Counted from the first letter of the stretch, positions 1 to 9,044 are shown. The stretch is DNA of 64,000 bases from JALZMG01 sp963844175 (GCA_963844175.1 CAWJNE010000001.1:124001-188000), one strand, 5' to 3'. Notes: generated from the letters alone by a model not told the origin. Translations and numbers: made by a program.

Positions 1-1123
1 CGTGGGCGGCGAAGACACCCGTGACGGCATGCAGCACGCCGGGCTGGTCGGCGACCTCGAGGCCGAGGAGGTACTCGGCCGTGGTCTCGTCGATCGGGCG
101 GATGCGGGCCCGCCCGAACGAGCCGAGCGTCCCGTGGGTCCCCTTGGCCAAGTTGACGGCGGCATCGATCACGTCGCCGAGCACGGCGCTCGCGGTCGGC
201 CGGCCACCGGCGCCGCGGCCGTAGAACATCAGCTGGCCGACGGCGTCGCCCTCGATGAACACGGCGTTGAAGCTGTCGCGCACGCTGGCCAGGGGGTGAT
301 GGCGCGGGACCATCGCCGGGTGCACCCGCACAGCGACCTCGCCGGAGGGCTCGTCCAGCTCGGCGATGGCGAGCAGCTTGACGACGTAGCCCAGGCGATC
401 GGCGACGGCGATGTCGGCCGGCGTGAGGTGGCTGATGCCCTCGTGGTAGACGTCGCCGGCGACGACGCGGACGCCGAAGGCGATAGAGGCGATGATCGCC
501 GCCTTGGCGCCGGCGTCGAAGCCCTCGACGTCGGCGGTGGGGTCGCGCTCGGCGTAGCCCAGGCGCTGCGCCTCGGCGAGGGCATCGCCGTACGAGGCGT
601 GATCCTCCGTCATGCGAGTGAGGACGAAGTTGGTGGTGCCGTTGACGATCCCGAGGACACGCCGGATCGGTTCGCCGCGCAGGCTCTCGCGCAGGGCGCG
701 AACAAGCGGGATCCCGCCGGCGACGGCCGCTTCGAACAGCAGGTCGACACCGTGTTCGTCGGCGGTGCGGAACAGCTCCACACCGACGTTGGCCAGCAGC
801 TCCTTGTTCGCCGTGACGACCGGCTTGCCGGCGGCGAGGGCGGTGGAGATCAGCTCGCGGGCGGGTTCGATCCCGCCGATCACCTCGACGACGACGTCGA
901 CGTCCGGGTCGGCGACCACGTCGTGGGCGTCCCGGGTCAGCACGCCGGGCGCCAGCTCGACGTCGCGGTCCCGGGAGACGTTGCGCACGGCGACCCGAGT
1001 GACCTCGAGGCGCACGCCGGTGCGGGCCTCGATCTCCTTGGCCTGGGTGCCGATCAGCCCGACGAGCGCGCCGCCCACGTTCCCGCAGCCGAGCACCCCC
1101 ACCCGCACGTGACGATCGAGCAC
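1..1123 (-). CDS. hom: Homoserine dehydrogenase, C-terminus cut by window edge
   Basis: NAD(P)-dependent reduction of aspartate semialdehyde to homoserine, the branch to threonine and methionine. The reverse-strand frame is open from a GTG at 1123 to the window edge, about 374 codons. It shows the nucleotide-binding GCGNVG at residues 12-17, TANKELLA, the GIVNGTTNF substrate segment and ADVEGFDAGAKAA. The visible part ends just inside what looks like the C-terminal regulatory ACT domain (LEVADQPGVLHAVTGVF). Actinobacterial enzymes are about 430 residues, so roughly 60 are missing. A second in-frame GTG five codons downstream is an alternative start. lysA and argS lie upstream on the same strand, matching the usual argS-lysA-hom order, here interrupted by pfkA and a MazF-like gene. 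Confidence 0.93.
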   Translation of the reverse strand, partial: MLDRHVRVGVLGCGNVGGALVGLIGTQAKEIEARTGVRLEVTRVAVRNVSRDRDVELAPGVLTRDAHDVVADPDVDVVVEVIGGIEPARELISTALAAGKPVVTANKELLANVGVELFRTADEHGVDLLFEAAVAGGIPLVRALRESLRGEPIRRVLGIVNGTTNFVLTRMTEDHASYGDALAEAQRLGYAERDPTADVEGFDAGAKAAIIASIAFGVRVVAGDVYHEGISHLTPADIAVADRLGYVVKLLAIAELDEPSGEVAVRVHPAMVPRHHPLASVRDSFNAVFIEGDAVGQLMFYGRGAGGRPTASAVLGDVIDAAVNLAKGTHGTLGSFGRARIRPIDETTAEYLLGLEVADQPGVLHAVTGVFAAH

Positions 1124-1179
1124 GGCGGAAGGCTACGGGGCGGTGGGCCGTCTCGTCCGAGCGGTTGGCGGGAGCACGA

Positions 1180-2310
1180 TCAGGGTCCGAGGTCGAGCGG
1201 CATGGCGTCACCGAAGTTGATGCCCATGTCCCGGGCGGTGAGGATGGTGTCGCAGTCGAGCGGCACCGTCTTCAACCGGCTGGTGGCCTCGCGCAGCGGG
1301 ACGTAGTCGACGTTCGGCGGGTCGAGGGCCACCATCACGCCGTTCTGGCCCTCCTCCAGCCCGCGCACGGCGGCGGCGCCGAAGCGCAGGCCGAGCAGCC
1401 GGTCGAACGATGTGGGCGTGCCGCCGCGCAGCAGGTGGCCGAGCACCACCACCCGCGCTTCCTTGCCGGTCATCCGCTCCAGCCCCTCGGCGACGATGGC
1501 ACCCATCCCGCCGAGGCGTTCGGCCTGGCCCATCGTGCGCCCGATGATGTTTGCCGCCCCGCCGGCCGGCGCCGCGCCCTCGGCGACGACCACGATCGAG
1601 AACTTGGCGCCCCGCTCCTCGCGCTGGGCGATGGTCGCCGCCACGGGCTCGAGGGTGAACGGGATCTCGGGAATCAGCACGGCGTGGGCGCCGGACGCCA
1701 CCCCGGCGCAGGTGGCGATCCACCCGGCGTACCGACCCATGACCTCGACGACGAGGATCCGGCCGTGCGACGTAGCCGTGGAGAACAGCCGGTCGATGCA
1801 CTCGGAGGCGAACGAGACGGCAGTGTCGAACCCGAACGTCGACGTCGTCTTGTCGAGGTCGTTGTCGATCGTCTTGGGCACGCCGATGACCCGCAGCCCC
1901 GCGTCGTGGAGGTGGGCGGCGATGGTCAGTGAGCCGTCCCCGCCGACCGTGATCAGGGCGTCGATCTCGTGCTCCTTGAACAGCCCGACCAGCTCGTCCG
2001 TGCGGTCGACCTCGATCCACGACCCGTCCTCCTGCTGGACGGGGTAGGCGGTCGGGTTGCCCCGGTTGGTCGTGCCGAGGATCGTGCCGCCCTGGTGGAC
2101 GATGCCGCGCACGGACTCCCGGGACAACGTGACGACCCCGCCGTCCGGGTAGCGATCGGGGTGGAGCAGGCCGTTGAACCCGTCGCGGATCCCGACGACG
2201 TCCCAGCCCCGGTTGCGCGCCGCCAGCGTGGCCGCCCGGATCACCGCGTTCAGACCCGGGGCGTCACCACCGCCGGTGCTGATGGCGATGCGCTGCAGCT
2301 CAGGCGGCAC
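1180..2310 (-). CDS. pfkA: 6-phosphofructokinase, actinobacterial group III type
   Basis: Phosphorylates fructose 6-phosphate in glycolysis; cytosolic, 376 residues. It has the phosphate-binding GGGDAPGLN near residues 13-21, the GGDGS loop, catalytic PKTIDNDL, MGRYAGW and HLLRGGTPTSFDR. In this family the residue after GGD separates ATP enzymes (Gly) from PPi enzymes (Asp). Here it is Gly, suggesting ATP use, while the PKTIDND lysine is the residue typical of PPi enzymes. This Gly/Lys mix is known from actinobacterial-type PFKs, so the phosphoryl donor is probably ATP but not certain. It starts with GTG. It sits between hom and a MazF-like gene on the same strand. Confidence 0.93.
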   Translation of the reverse strand: MPPELQRIAISTGGGDAPGLNAVIRAATLAARNRGWDVVGIRDGFNGLLHPDRYPDGGVVTLSRESVRGIVHQGGTILGTTNRGNPTAYPVQQEDGSWIEVDRTDELVGLFKEHEIDALITVGGDGSLTIAAHLHDAGLRVIGVPKTIDNDLDKTTSTFGFDTAVSFASECIDRLFSTATSHGRILVVEVMGRYAGWIATCAGVASGAHAVLIPEIPFTLEPVAATIAQREERGAKFSIVVVAEGAAPAGGAANIIGRTMGQAERLGGMGAIVAEGLERMTGKEARVVVLGHLLRGGTPTSFDRLLGLRFGAAAVRGLEEGQNGVMVALDPPNVDYVPLREATSRLKTVPLDCDTILTARDMGINFGDAMPLDLGP

Positions 2311-2504
2311 CGTCGCACGGTAGCCCGGCGCCCGGAGCCGTGCGTCCGGACGGTTCCGTGGCGCAATTGCCGCCAGATCTGGCGGCGATCCTTGCTCAGA
2401 AACAGTTCCCGAGCGTTCGTGCCGCAGCTCGCGCCTGCCTCAGGTCGGCCTTGTCCGACCCATGCCGAGTGAGCGGAGTCTTCGGAGCGAGCGAGGCCAT
2501 CAGG

Positions 2505-2993
2505 TCAGCGGGCGAGGTCGTGGCGGCGTTCGACGGCTTGGATCACCATGTCGAAGCTGCGGCGGTTGAGGATCGCTCCCTCCCGCCGCACGTCGCGCGG
2601 ATCGATGTCGAGCAGGCGGTCGACCTTGGCGTAGCTGGTCCGCCCGCGGGCGTCCCACGGCCCCGAGCCGACCTCGACGTGGTCGTCACGGCCCGTCTGC
2701 TTCGAGGTCAGTGCCACCCCCGACAGGTCCTCGCCGTGGCGACCGATGATCACCACCGGGCGGTCCTTGCCCAACTTCGGGTCGTCCTCGAACGGAACCC
2801 ACGTCCACACGACCTCACCGGGGTCAGGATCGCCGTCCATGGCGGGTCGGTACTCGACCCGCACCCCCTGCTCGACGGCCCGGGTCGGTTGGTCGTCGCG
2901 TCGCGTCGTACGCCCCGTGTTGCGCTCGGCGTTGCGGACCGAGGCGACGACGCGCTGCACCGCACCGCGCACGACGTCCGACAACCGGGGCAT
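2505..2993 (-). CDS. PemK/MazF-like protein without visible antitoxin
   Basis: 162 residues. The segment from about residue 58 (GEVVWTWVPFEDD, KDRPVVIIG) through VALTSKQ matches the opening strands of the PemK/MazF fold, whose members are usually endoribonucleases. The first 45 residues are basic and resemble the N-terminal extension of chromosomal actinobacterial homologues. No short antitoxin ORF lies next to it: only 31 bases separate it from the lysA stop upstream, and about 190 bases of non-coding sequence follow before pfkA. It may therefore be a domesticated or housekeeping family member rather than half of an active toxin-antitoxin pair. RNase activity is inferred from the fold only. 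Confidence 0.75.
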   Translation of the reverse strand: MPRLSDVVRGAVQRVVASVRNAERNTGRTTRRDDQPTRAVEQGVRVEYRPAMDGDPDPGEVVWTWVPFEDDPKLGKDRPVVIIGRHGEDLSGVALTSKQTGRDDHVEVGSGPWDARGRTSYAKVDRLLDIDPRDVRREGAILNRRSFDMVIQAVERRHDLAR

Positions 2994-3024
2994 CAGTCGA
3001 GGTTACGCGGCTCGTCGGCGCAGA

Positions 3025-4302
3025 TCACCCGACGTCGGTGGCGAGCAGGTCGTCGATCGTCTCCCGGCGCACGACCAGCCGCGTCCGCCCGTTGGCCACG
3101 AACGCGACCGGTGGCCGGGTGACCTTGTTGTAGTTCGAGCCCATCGAGTGGCCGTAGGCACCCGTCACCGGCACCGCCAGCAAGTCGCCGACCACCAGGT
3201 CGTCCGGCAGCCGGGCGTCGAACAGCAGGACGTCGCCCGACTCGCAGTGCTTGCCCACCACGCGGGCCCGGCGAAGCCGCGGCGCCTCGACCTCGCGCGG
3301 CAGGAAGGCCTCGTACCCGCTGCCATAGAGCACGGGCCGCGGGTTGTCGCTCATCCCGCCGTCGACGGCCACGTAGGTGCGCACGCCGGGGATGTCCTTG
3401 ATCGCGCCCACGGCGTAGACGGTGATCGCCGCTCCGGCGACGATCGCCCGACCGGGCTCGACCATGACGTTGGAGCGGACCCCTGCGGCGCGGCAGGCCG
3501 GCAACACCGCCTCGGCCCACTCGGTGATCGTCGGCGCCTCCTCCCCCACCACGTAGGCCACGCCGAGCCCGCCACCGAGCACCAGCTCGGGCAGGTCGAG
3601 CGGGGCGGCGAACGATGCCATCGTCGCCGCTGCCTTGGCCATGCTGTCGACGGCGAAGACGTTCGAGCCGATGTGGCAGTGCAGCCCCACGAGCTCCAGC
3701 GCCGACGACCGCTGCGCCCGCTCGACGGCCCGGGCGGCGTCGCCGTTGGCCAGGTTGAAGCCGAACTTCGAGTCGTCCTGGCCCGTGGCGATGTACTCGT
3801 GGGTGTGGGCGTGAACGCCGGGGGTGACCCGGATGAGCACATTCGGTGCTGGATGTCGCCGCGCCGCCAGCATCGACTCCAGCCGGTCCAGCTCGTCGAA
3901 CCCGTCGACGACGATGCTGCGCACCCCGGCCTCGAGGGCGAGCGTCAGCTCGGCGACGCTCTTGTTGTTGCCGTGCATCGTGCACGAGCCCGCCGGCACG
4001 CCGGCGGCCATCGCCACCTGCAGCTCGCCACCGGTCGCCACGTCCAGCAGCAGGCCCTCCTCGACGGCCAGGCGGGCCATCGCCTTGCACAGGAACGCCT
4101 TGGCGGCGTACACGACGCGTTCCGCGCCGAACGCGGCGATCGCCTCTCGGCAGCGGGCGCGGAGGTGTTCCTCGTCGTAGACGAACAGCGGCGTGCCGAG
4201 CTCGGCGACCAGCTCGTCGATCCCGCACCCGCCGATGGCCAGCGAGCCGTCGGGCCGGACCACGGCATTGTCCGGCAGCAGCGAGATCGGAAGCGAAGTC
4301 AT
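3025..4302 (-). CDS. lysA: Diaminopimelate decarboxylase
   Basis: PLP-dependent decarboxylation of meso-diaminopimelate to lysine, the last step of the pathway; 425 residues, normal length. The PLP lysine is K68 in YAAKAF. Further family motifs are HCHIGSN, the phosphate-binding GGGLG, EPGRAIVAGA, and the C-terminal CESGDVL catalytic cysteine segment supplied to the partner subunit. The ATG start at 4302 gives the usual N-terminal lead-in before GTPLFVYDE. It follows argS at a distance of 508 bases that hold two possible small genes on the opposite strand, so it may have its own promoter. Confidence 0.96.
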   Translation of the reverse strand: MTSLPISLLPDNAVVRPDGSLAIGGCGIDELVAELGTPLFVYDEEHLRARCREAIAAFGAERVVYAAKAFLCKAMARLAVEEGLLLDVATGGELQVAMAAGVPAGSCTMHGNNKSVAELTLALEAGVRSIVVDGFDELDRLESMLAARRHPAPNVLIRVTPGVHAHTHEYIATGQDDSKFGFNLANGDAARAVERAQRSSALELVGLHCHIGSNVFAVDSMAKAAATMASFAAPLDLPELVLGGGLGVAYVVGEEAPTITEWAEAVLPACRAAGVRSNVMVEPGRAIVAGAAITVYAVGAIKDIPGVRTYVAVDGGMSDNPRPVLYGSGYEAFLPREVEAPRLRRARVVGKHCESGDVLLFDARLPDDLVVGDLLAVPVTGAYGHSMGSNYNKVTRPPVAFVANGRTRLVVRRETIDDLLATDVG

Positions 4303-4476
4303 GTCAACACCTCACCGTGGCCGGTCACGCCGAGCACTCATTGGCCGTGGCCGTGGGGATGCGCTCACAGCACACGATTGTGACGGCAAGATCGGAAACT
4401 CGTTCGTATCAGCGGGTGGCGACGCGGCATCATGACTTCGCCACGACCAGCCGACGACCCCGAAGGAGGTGTCCCG

Positions 4477-4557
4477 ATGATCCACACGACGCTCGACCAG
4501 TGCCCCGATCTCGGCGCGCCCTCCCGGCGCGTCACGGCCACCGGCACCGGCGCCTGA
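4477..4557 (+). CDS. Possible 26-residue small ORF with strong ribosome binding site
   Basis: ATG at 4477 is preceded by AAGGAGGTG with 5 bases between, one of the best ribosome binding sites in the window. The ORF encodes 26 residues with no recognised domain and stops at 4555-4557. It lies on the opposite strand in the gap between lysA and argS. It could be a leader peptide for the small ORF about 100 bases downstream or a chance ORF; the ribosome binding site is the only positive evidence. Confidence 0.35.
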   Translation: MIHTTLDQCPDLGAPSRRVTATGTGA

Positions 4558-4660
4558 GCGAACTCCCGAGCACCGCTCGGTGAGCTGACGCGGTCCACCC
4601 GCGTCCCCACCACTCCTCGGTCGCATCCACGCGACCGAACACGTCCCGGAAGGACATCCC

Positions 4661-4792
4661 ATGTTCCAGCAACACCCACAGATCCTGCACGTGCTCGTCG
4701 AGCAGCGGCACGCCGAACTGCGCCAAGAGGCGCATGACCTGCGTTTCCACCGACTGGCACGTCGGCAGCGGCGACAGCGCCGACAACGCTGA
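4661..4792 (+). CDS. Small basic protein, 43 residues, unknown function
   Basis: ATG at 4661 follows GGAAGGACATCCC, giving a plausible AGGA-type ribosome binding site. The product has a segment like LVEQRHAELRQEAHDLR followed by an extremely basic tail of Arg and Gln. Short proteins of this layout (an AEQRHAEL-like core and an Arg-rich end) are, from memory, common as unannotated genes in actinobacteria. No function can be assigned. It converges with argS, ending 18 bases from the argS stop. An ORF on the opposite strand over the same bases lacks a clear ribosome binding site and was not preferred. Confidence 0.45.
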   Translation: MFQQHPQILHVLVEQRHAELRQEAHDLRFHRLARRQRRQRRQR

Positions 4793-4810
4793 CGCCGAGA
4801 CTCGCGCTAC

Positions 4811-6544
4811 CTACATCTGGTCGGGGGCATCGATCCCGAGCAGTTGCAACCCGCGAGCCAGCACCCGGGCGGTCACGTCGCTCAACGCCAGGCGACTCGC
4901 CCGGGTGCTGGCATCTGCGGCCTTGAGCACCGGGCAGTGCTCGTAGAACGCCGTGAACGCCTGCGCCACCTCGTAGAGGTACGTCGTCAGCCGGTGCGGG
5001 CTGGCCCGCTCCACCGCCTCGACGACGGCGGTGCCGAAGCCGAGGAGGCGCATGACCAGCTCCCGCTCCTGCACGGCGGCGACGACCACCGCCGTCGCCT
5101 GCGTGGCGCTCCGATCGACGCCGGCGCGTCGGAAGATCGAACAGATCCGGGCGTGGGCGTACTGCAGGTAGGGCGCGGTGTTGCCGTCGAACGACAGCAT
5201 CCGCTCCCAGTCGAACACGTAGTCCCGCACCCGATCCGTCGACAGGTCGGCGTACTTCAACGCCCCGATGCCGATGGCGTGGCCGATCGCCGCCCGCTGC
5301 TCCGGTGGCAGGTCCGGGTTCTTGTCGGCGACGGCGGCTTCGCCGCGCTCGATCGCCTCATCGATCACGTCGACGAACCGCACGCTGTCCCCGCCCCGCG
5401 AGCGCAACCGCTTGCGGTCGGTCCCGAGCACGAGGCCGAACGACGCGTGGTCGGCGCGAGCCGGCGGTGTCAACCACCCGGCCATCGCGCTGATCGCGAA
5501 CACCATCGCCAGGTGCTGCGCCTGCTCGGCGCCGACGACGTACAGCAGGCGGGTCGCCTCGATCCGCTCGAGCCGATCGATCACGCACGCCAGGTCGCTG
5601 GTGGCGTACGTGAAGGCGCCGGCGCGGCTGCGCACGATCAGCGGCAGCGGATCGCCGTCGCGGTTCGTGAAGCCTGGCGGGAAGACCACCAGCGCACCGT
5701 CGGACTCCTCGAGCAGCCCGGCCGCTCCGAGCCGGTCGAGGACCTCCGGCATCAGCTCCTCGTAGCGGCTCTCCCCGGCCAGGTCGTCGTCGGTGAGCAG
5801 CACGCCGAGCTTGACGTAGACGTCGTTCCAGTGCGCCGCGCTCAGGGCGACGAGGAGGCGCCACAGGCGCAGCGTCTCGGGGTCGCGCTGCTGCAGCAGC
5901 ACGACCCGGGCGCGGGCCCGCGCCTTGAAGGCCTCGTCCTGCTCGAAGGCGGTCGTCGCCGCCTTGTAGAACGCGTCGAGGTCGCCGAGGCCGAGCGACT
6001 CGGCCCGATCGACGCCGACGTCGACGAGGTGCTCGATGAGCATGCCGAACGGGCGGCCCCAGTCGCCGATGTGGTTCTCCCGGACGACGTCGTGACCGAC
6101 GGCGTCGAGCATGCGGGCCAGCGCGTCCCCGATGACGGTCGAGCGGAGGTGCCCGATGTGCATCTCCTTGGCCACGTTCGGCGCCGAGTAGTCGACGACG
6201 ACGCGCTCGCCGGGCACCGCCAGCGGGATGCCGAGCCGCTCGTCGGCGGCGAGGTCTGACACCAGCTCGCCGAGCAAGCGATCGGCGATCGTGAGGTTGA
6301 GGAACCCCGGTCCGGCGATCTCGATCGCCGCCACGCCGTCGAGGTCTGCGGCGGCCAGCACCTCCTCGGCGATCTCGCGCGGCGGACGTCCCAACTCCTT
6401 GGCCAGCGCCAGCGCGCCATTGGCCTGGGCGTCGGCCCGGTCGGATGGCCGCACGACGGGATCGACGCCCGGCCGTCCGGCCACGGCATCGAACGCCGGC
6501 TGCAACCGCCGCGCCAGCACGTCCATCGGATCGAGCGACATCAC
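4811..6544 (-). CDS. argS: Arginyl-tRNA synthetase
   Basis: Class I aminoacyl-tRNA synthetase charging tRNA-Arg; 577 residues. An N-terminal Add-1 domain precedes the catalytic core with APNVAKEMHIGHLRST (HIGH at residues 129-132). ENHIGDWG is typical of ArgS. The KMSKS position is replaced by DRKRLRSRGGDSV, as in other ArgS proteins, which often lack the canonical lysine motif. The C-terminal anticodon-binding DALR domain ends with ARVLARGLQLLGI. Two consecutive ATG codons are possible starts. It heads the argS-lysA-hom run on the reverse strand. A cognate-class tRNA-Arg gene lies 2.4 kb away, which is probably coincidental. Confidence 0.97.
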   Translation of the reverse strand: MMSLDPMDVLARRLQPAFDAVAGRPGVDPVVRPSDRADAQANGALALAKELGRPPREIAEEVLAAADLDGVAAIEIAGPGFLNLTIADRLLGELVSDLAADERLGIPLAVPGERVVVDYSAPNVAKEMHIGHLRSTVIGDALARMLDAVGHDVVRENHIGDWGRPFGMLIEHLVDVGVDRAESLGLGDLDAFYKAATTAFEQDEAFKARARARVVLLQQRDPETLRLWRLLVALSAAHWNDVYVKLGVLLTDDDLAGESRYEELMPEVLDRLGAAGLLEESDGALVVFPPGFTNRDGDPLPLIVRSRAGAFTYATSDLACVIDRLERIEATRLLYVVGAEQAQHLAMVFAISAMAGWLTPPARADHASFGLVLGTDRKRLRSRGGDSVRFVDVIDEAIERGEAAVADKNPDLPPEQRAAIGHAIGIGALKYADLSTDRVRDYVFDWERMLSFDGNTAPYLQYAHARICSIFRRAGVDRSATQATAVVVAAVQERELVMRLLGFGTAVVEAVERASPHRLTTYLYEVAQAFTAFYEHCPVLKAADASTRASRLALSDVTARVLARGLQLLGIDAPDQM

Positions 6545-6617
6545 CCCATCATGCTGGCCGCCCTCGTGCTCTGACGAAGCTCCGAGACGGTTTCCGTACC
6601 GATCGTGACGCGGAACC

Positions 6618-8357
6618 TCAGACCGCGGCGGTGGCCGCCGTGGTGTCGGCGTCCGGCGACGGGGTACCGGGCGCCAACTCGACGTCGAGCGTGCGGCCGA
6701 GGCGTTGATCGAGTCCGGCGACGTGGGCGTGGTCGACCGAGAGGTGGGCGTCGCGCCCGGAGAACTCGATCGTCATCACGCCGTTGTCGAACCACAGCCC
6801 GTGTTCGACCTGCCAGCCGATCGCCACCTCGTCGACCTTCGACCACTTGCCGAGGCGACGCATCGCCCGGTTCATCCCGTTGCGGTTGAGCAACTTGAAG
6901 CCGCGCTTGGCGACGCGCTGGATGTCGTTGCGGAACGGCGACATGGTCAGCTGGTGGATCGCCGTCTGCGGGTGCTCGACCTCGGTCAGCTCGGCAGCGG
7001 CGGTGTAGCTGCAGTGCACGTCACCCGACAGCATCACGATCGTCGAGGGCGGCGGCTGGCGCCGCACGGCGTCGCCCAGCAGGTCGGTGAACTCGGCGAA
7101 CGACTCGCGGAACGACGCCCAGTGCTCGAGATCGAGGACCTGCCGCAACCACTCGCCGAACCGCTTGCCCGGCTTGCCCCACGTGCCGCTCGACGAGATC
7201 GCCTCGTCCCAGCCCTCCATGTGGTGCACGCCTGGCGGGAGGAGGAACGGGAGCGTCGAAGCGAGCACCAAGTGGTCGTACGGCTGGTCGGGTTCGAGCA
7301 CCTCCTTGCGCACCCAGGCCCACTCGTCGGCGTCGACCATCCGCCGGTCGTCGGGGTCGAGGTGCCGCGAGCAACGCGAATCGATCGCCACGAGGCGCAC
7401 ACCGCGGCCGGCGCCGCCCAGGTCCCGGTAGAAGCTCCAGCGGATCGACGTGGCGTCGATGTCGGCCCGCCACGCCACCTCGTCGAGGTAGCGGGTGCGC
7501 TCCTCGTCGTCGTGGATGGACCGGATGCGGGCGTAGACGTCGTCGGCGTCGAGCTGCTCGGGACTCATGTTGCCGAGGTGCTGGTAGACCCAGTACGAGG
7601 CGTAGGCGCCGACCACGCGGTCACGCCACCACGGCTGCTCGGTGACCCAGCGACGCCACGACAGCGACGTGTTCCAGTCGTCGCGCAGGTCGTGGTCGTC
7701 GAACATCATCCCGGTGGGCACGGTCGACAGGAGCCAGCGCACCGCCGGAGGCATCCAGGCCTCGTGGTACAGCCACGTGTACTCCTCGTAGTTCTGGATC
7801 TCTCCGGCGACCTCGGGGTCGTCCTGGTCGTCGTGGACGTGGCACAGCCGCTCGGAGATCGCCTCCGAGGGGTCGTCGGCGTAGACCTGGTCACCGAGCA
7901 GGAGCAGGATGTCGGGCCACTCGGCGTGGGGCGTCTCGGCCATCTGCGCCGCCATCGCCACCAGCGCATCGGCGCCGAGGGCGTCGAGCTGTTCCTGGTC
8001 GAACGGCTCCGATCGGCGGCAGCTGCCGAAGGCCAGCCGGTACGGCGCATCGGGATCGGGCGTGCGGATCACGCTGGGCGGGAACGGCGAGTCCCGGACC
8101 GGCCACACCTCGTGCCCGTCGAGCGTGACGCGGTACTCGTGCTGGCTGTTCGGGGCCAGGTCCTCGATGCGGACCAGGGCGTAGTGGTGGCCGTGCACAC
8201 TCCAGGTGTCGGCGCCGTGGGCGCTCTCGCCGGCGTGCACCTCGACCCGGCACGGACGGTCCGTCTCGACCCAGATCGTGGCGCGAGACCCGTCGACATA
8301 ACGCAGCAGCGGCCCGACGTTCAACTCCGGTCGGCCGCCCGCCTCGATTCCAGTCAC
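6618..8357 (-). CDS. PhoD-like alkaline phosphatase D family protein
   Basis: Calcineurin-like metallophosphatase of the PhoD family, 579 residues from the GTG at 8357. A GTG at 8378 would add seven residues; homologues begin near the GPLLRYV segment, so the shorter form is preferred. An N-terminal Fn3-like domain (ATIWVETDRPCRVEV) is followed by the metal-binding motifs LAFGSCR, LLGDQVYADD, MMFDDHDLRDDW and VMLSGDVHCSY. There is no signal peptide or Tat motif, unlike classical secreted PhoD, so it is probably cytoplasmic. The substrate is unknown. The gene is divergent from ohr. Confidence 0.85.
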   Translation of the reverse strand: MTGIEAGGRPELNVGPLLRYVDGSRATIWVETDRPCRVEVHAGESAHGADTWSVHGHHYALVRIEDLAPNSQHEYRVTLDGHEVWPVRDSPFPPSVIRTPDPDAPYRLAFGSCRRSEPFDQEQLDALGADALVAMAAQMAETPHAEWPDILLLLGDQVYADDPSEAISERLCHVHDDQDDPEVAGEIQNYEEYTWLYHEAWMPPAVRWLLSTVPTGMMFDDHDLRDDWNTSLSWRRWVTEQPWWRDRVVGAYASYWVYQHLGNMSPEQLDADDVYARIRSIHDDEERTRYLDEVAWRADIDATSIRWSFYRDLGGAGRGVRLVAIDSRCSRHLDPDDRRMVDADEWAWVRKEVLEPDQPYDHLVLASTLPFLLPPGVHHMEGWDEAISSSGTWGKPGKRFGEWLRQVLDLEHWASFRESFAEFTDLLGDAVRRQPPPSTIVMLSGDVHCSYTAAAELTEVEHPQTAIHQLTMSPFRNDIQRVAKRGFKLLNRNGMNRAMRRLGKWSKVDEVAIGWQVEHGLWFDNGVMTIEFSGRDAHLSVDHAHVAGLDQRLGRTLDVELAPGTPSPDADTTAATAAV

Positions 8358-8439
8358 AAGGACGGAACCTACCCACACCGATCCGACTCAATCAGACGGC
8401 GCGTCGCCGAGGCGCCACGTCGGCACGTACCTTGGCGCG

Positions 8440-8859
8440 ATGAACATCCTGTACACCGCGGTGGCCCACGCCACGGGCGACGGCCGCAACGGGCACGTGC
8501 GCTCGGACGATGGCGTGATCGACCTGGACCTGCGGGTCCCCAAGGAGATGGGTGGCCCCGGCGGCGAGTACGCCAACCCGGAGGTGCTGTTCGCCGCCGG
8601 GTACGCGGCCTGCTTCCACTCGGCGATGAAGTTCGTCGCCCTCGCCGAGAAGGTGGACGTCTCCGACTCCGAGGTGTCGGCGACCGTCGGCATCGGCCCC
8701 AGCGACACGAAAGGCTTCGGCCTCGAGGTCGAGCTCGACGTCAGCGTCCCCAACGTCGACGAGGCGGTGGCCAAGGCCATCGTCGACAAGGCCCACCAGG
8801 TCTGCCCCTACTCCAACGCCACTCGGGGCAACGTCGACGTCACGCTGCGCATCGTCTGA
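8440..8859 (+). CDS. ohr: Organic hydroperoxide resistance protein (Ohr/OsmC family)
   Basis: Thiol-dependent peroxidase that reduces organic hydroperoxides; 139 residues, full length, cytosolic. The two redox cysteines are present: C58 in GYAACFHSA and C122 in HQVCPYSNATRGN, the latter in the signature that separates Ohr from OsmC. The N-terminus (LYTAVAHATG) and GGPGGEYANPEVLFAAGY are family-typical. No OhrR-type regulator gene is adjacent. It is followed by a large palindrome that may terminate transcription before tRNA-Arg. Confidence 0.94.
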   Translation: MNILYTAVAHATGDGRNGHVRSDDGVIDLDLRVPKEMGGPGGEYANPEVLFAAGYAACFHSAMKFVALAEKVDVSDSEVSATVGIGPSDTKGFGLEVELDVSVPNVDEAVAKAIVDKAHQVCPYSNATRGNVDVTLRIV

Positions 8860-8891
8860 CGGCATCGGCCGGCGCCGCGCCGCAGCCTGCA

Positions 8892-8933
8892 TGGTCAGAG
8901 ATGTGGCCGGACGTCCGGCCACATCCCTGACCA
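8892..8933. terminator. Long hairpin downstream of ohr
   Basis: An inverted repeat of about 42 bases: TGGTCAG, one mismatched pair, then GATGTGGCCGGAC facing its complement with no loop spacer beyond the centre ACGT. The stem is 20 bp with one mismatch and very GC-rich, with no T-run. It sits 32 bases after the ohr stop and 39 bases before the tRNA gene, as expected for an actinobacterial terminator without a U-tract. Confidence 0.6.
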
Positions 8934-8972
8934 GGAGGCGCGCACCCCGCCGGTAGCCTCGGCGCCCGTCCC

Positions 8973-9044
8973 GCCCTCGTAGCTCAGGGGATAGAGCATC
9001 GGCCTCCGGAGCCGTGTGCGCAGGTTCGAATCCTGCCGAGGGCA
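8973..9044 (+). tRNA. tRNA-Arg(CCG)
   Basis: 72-base cloverleaf. The acceptor stem GCCCTCG pairs perfectly with CGAGGGC, the discriminator is A and CCA is not encoded. The D arm is GCTC-AGGGGATA-GAGC, the anticodon loop is CTCCGGA giving anticodon CCG, and the T arm is GCAGG-TTCGAAT-CCTGC. It reads CGG, a common Arg codon at this GC content. It is a single gene, not part of a tRNA cluster. Confidence 0.95.

Noticed and set aside
2746..4383. 545-codon forward ORF opposite the MazF-like and lysA genes
   Set aside because: It spans two real genes on the other strand and their gap and has shadow-frame composition.
4532..4786. 84-codon reverse ORF just after argS
   Set aside because: It looks protein-like in part, but no ribosome binding site was seen and the forward small ORF over the same bases has one.
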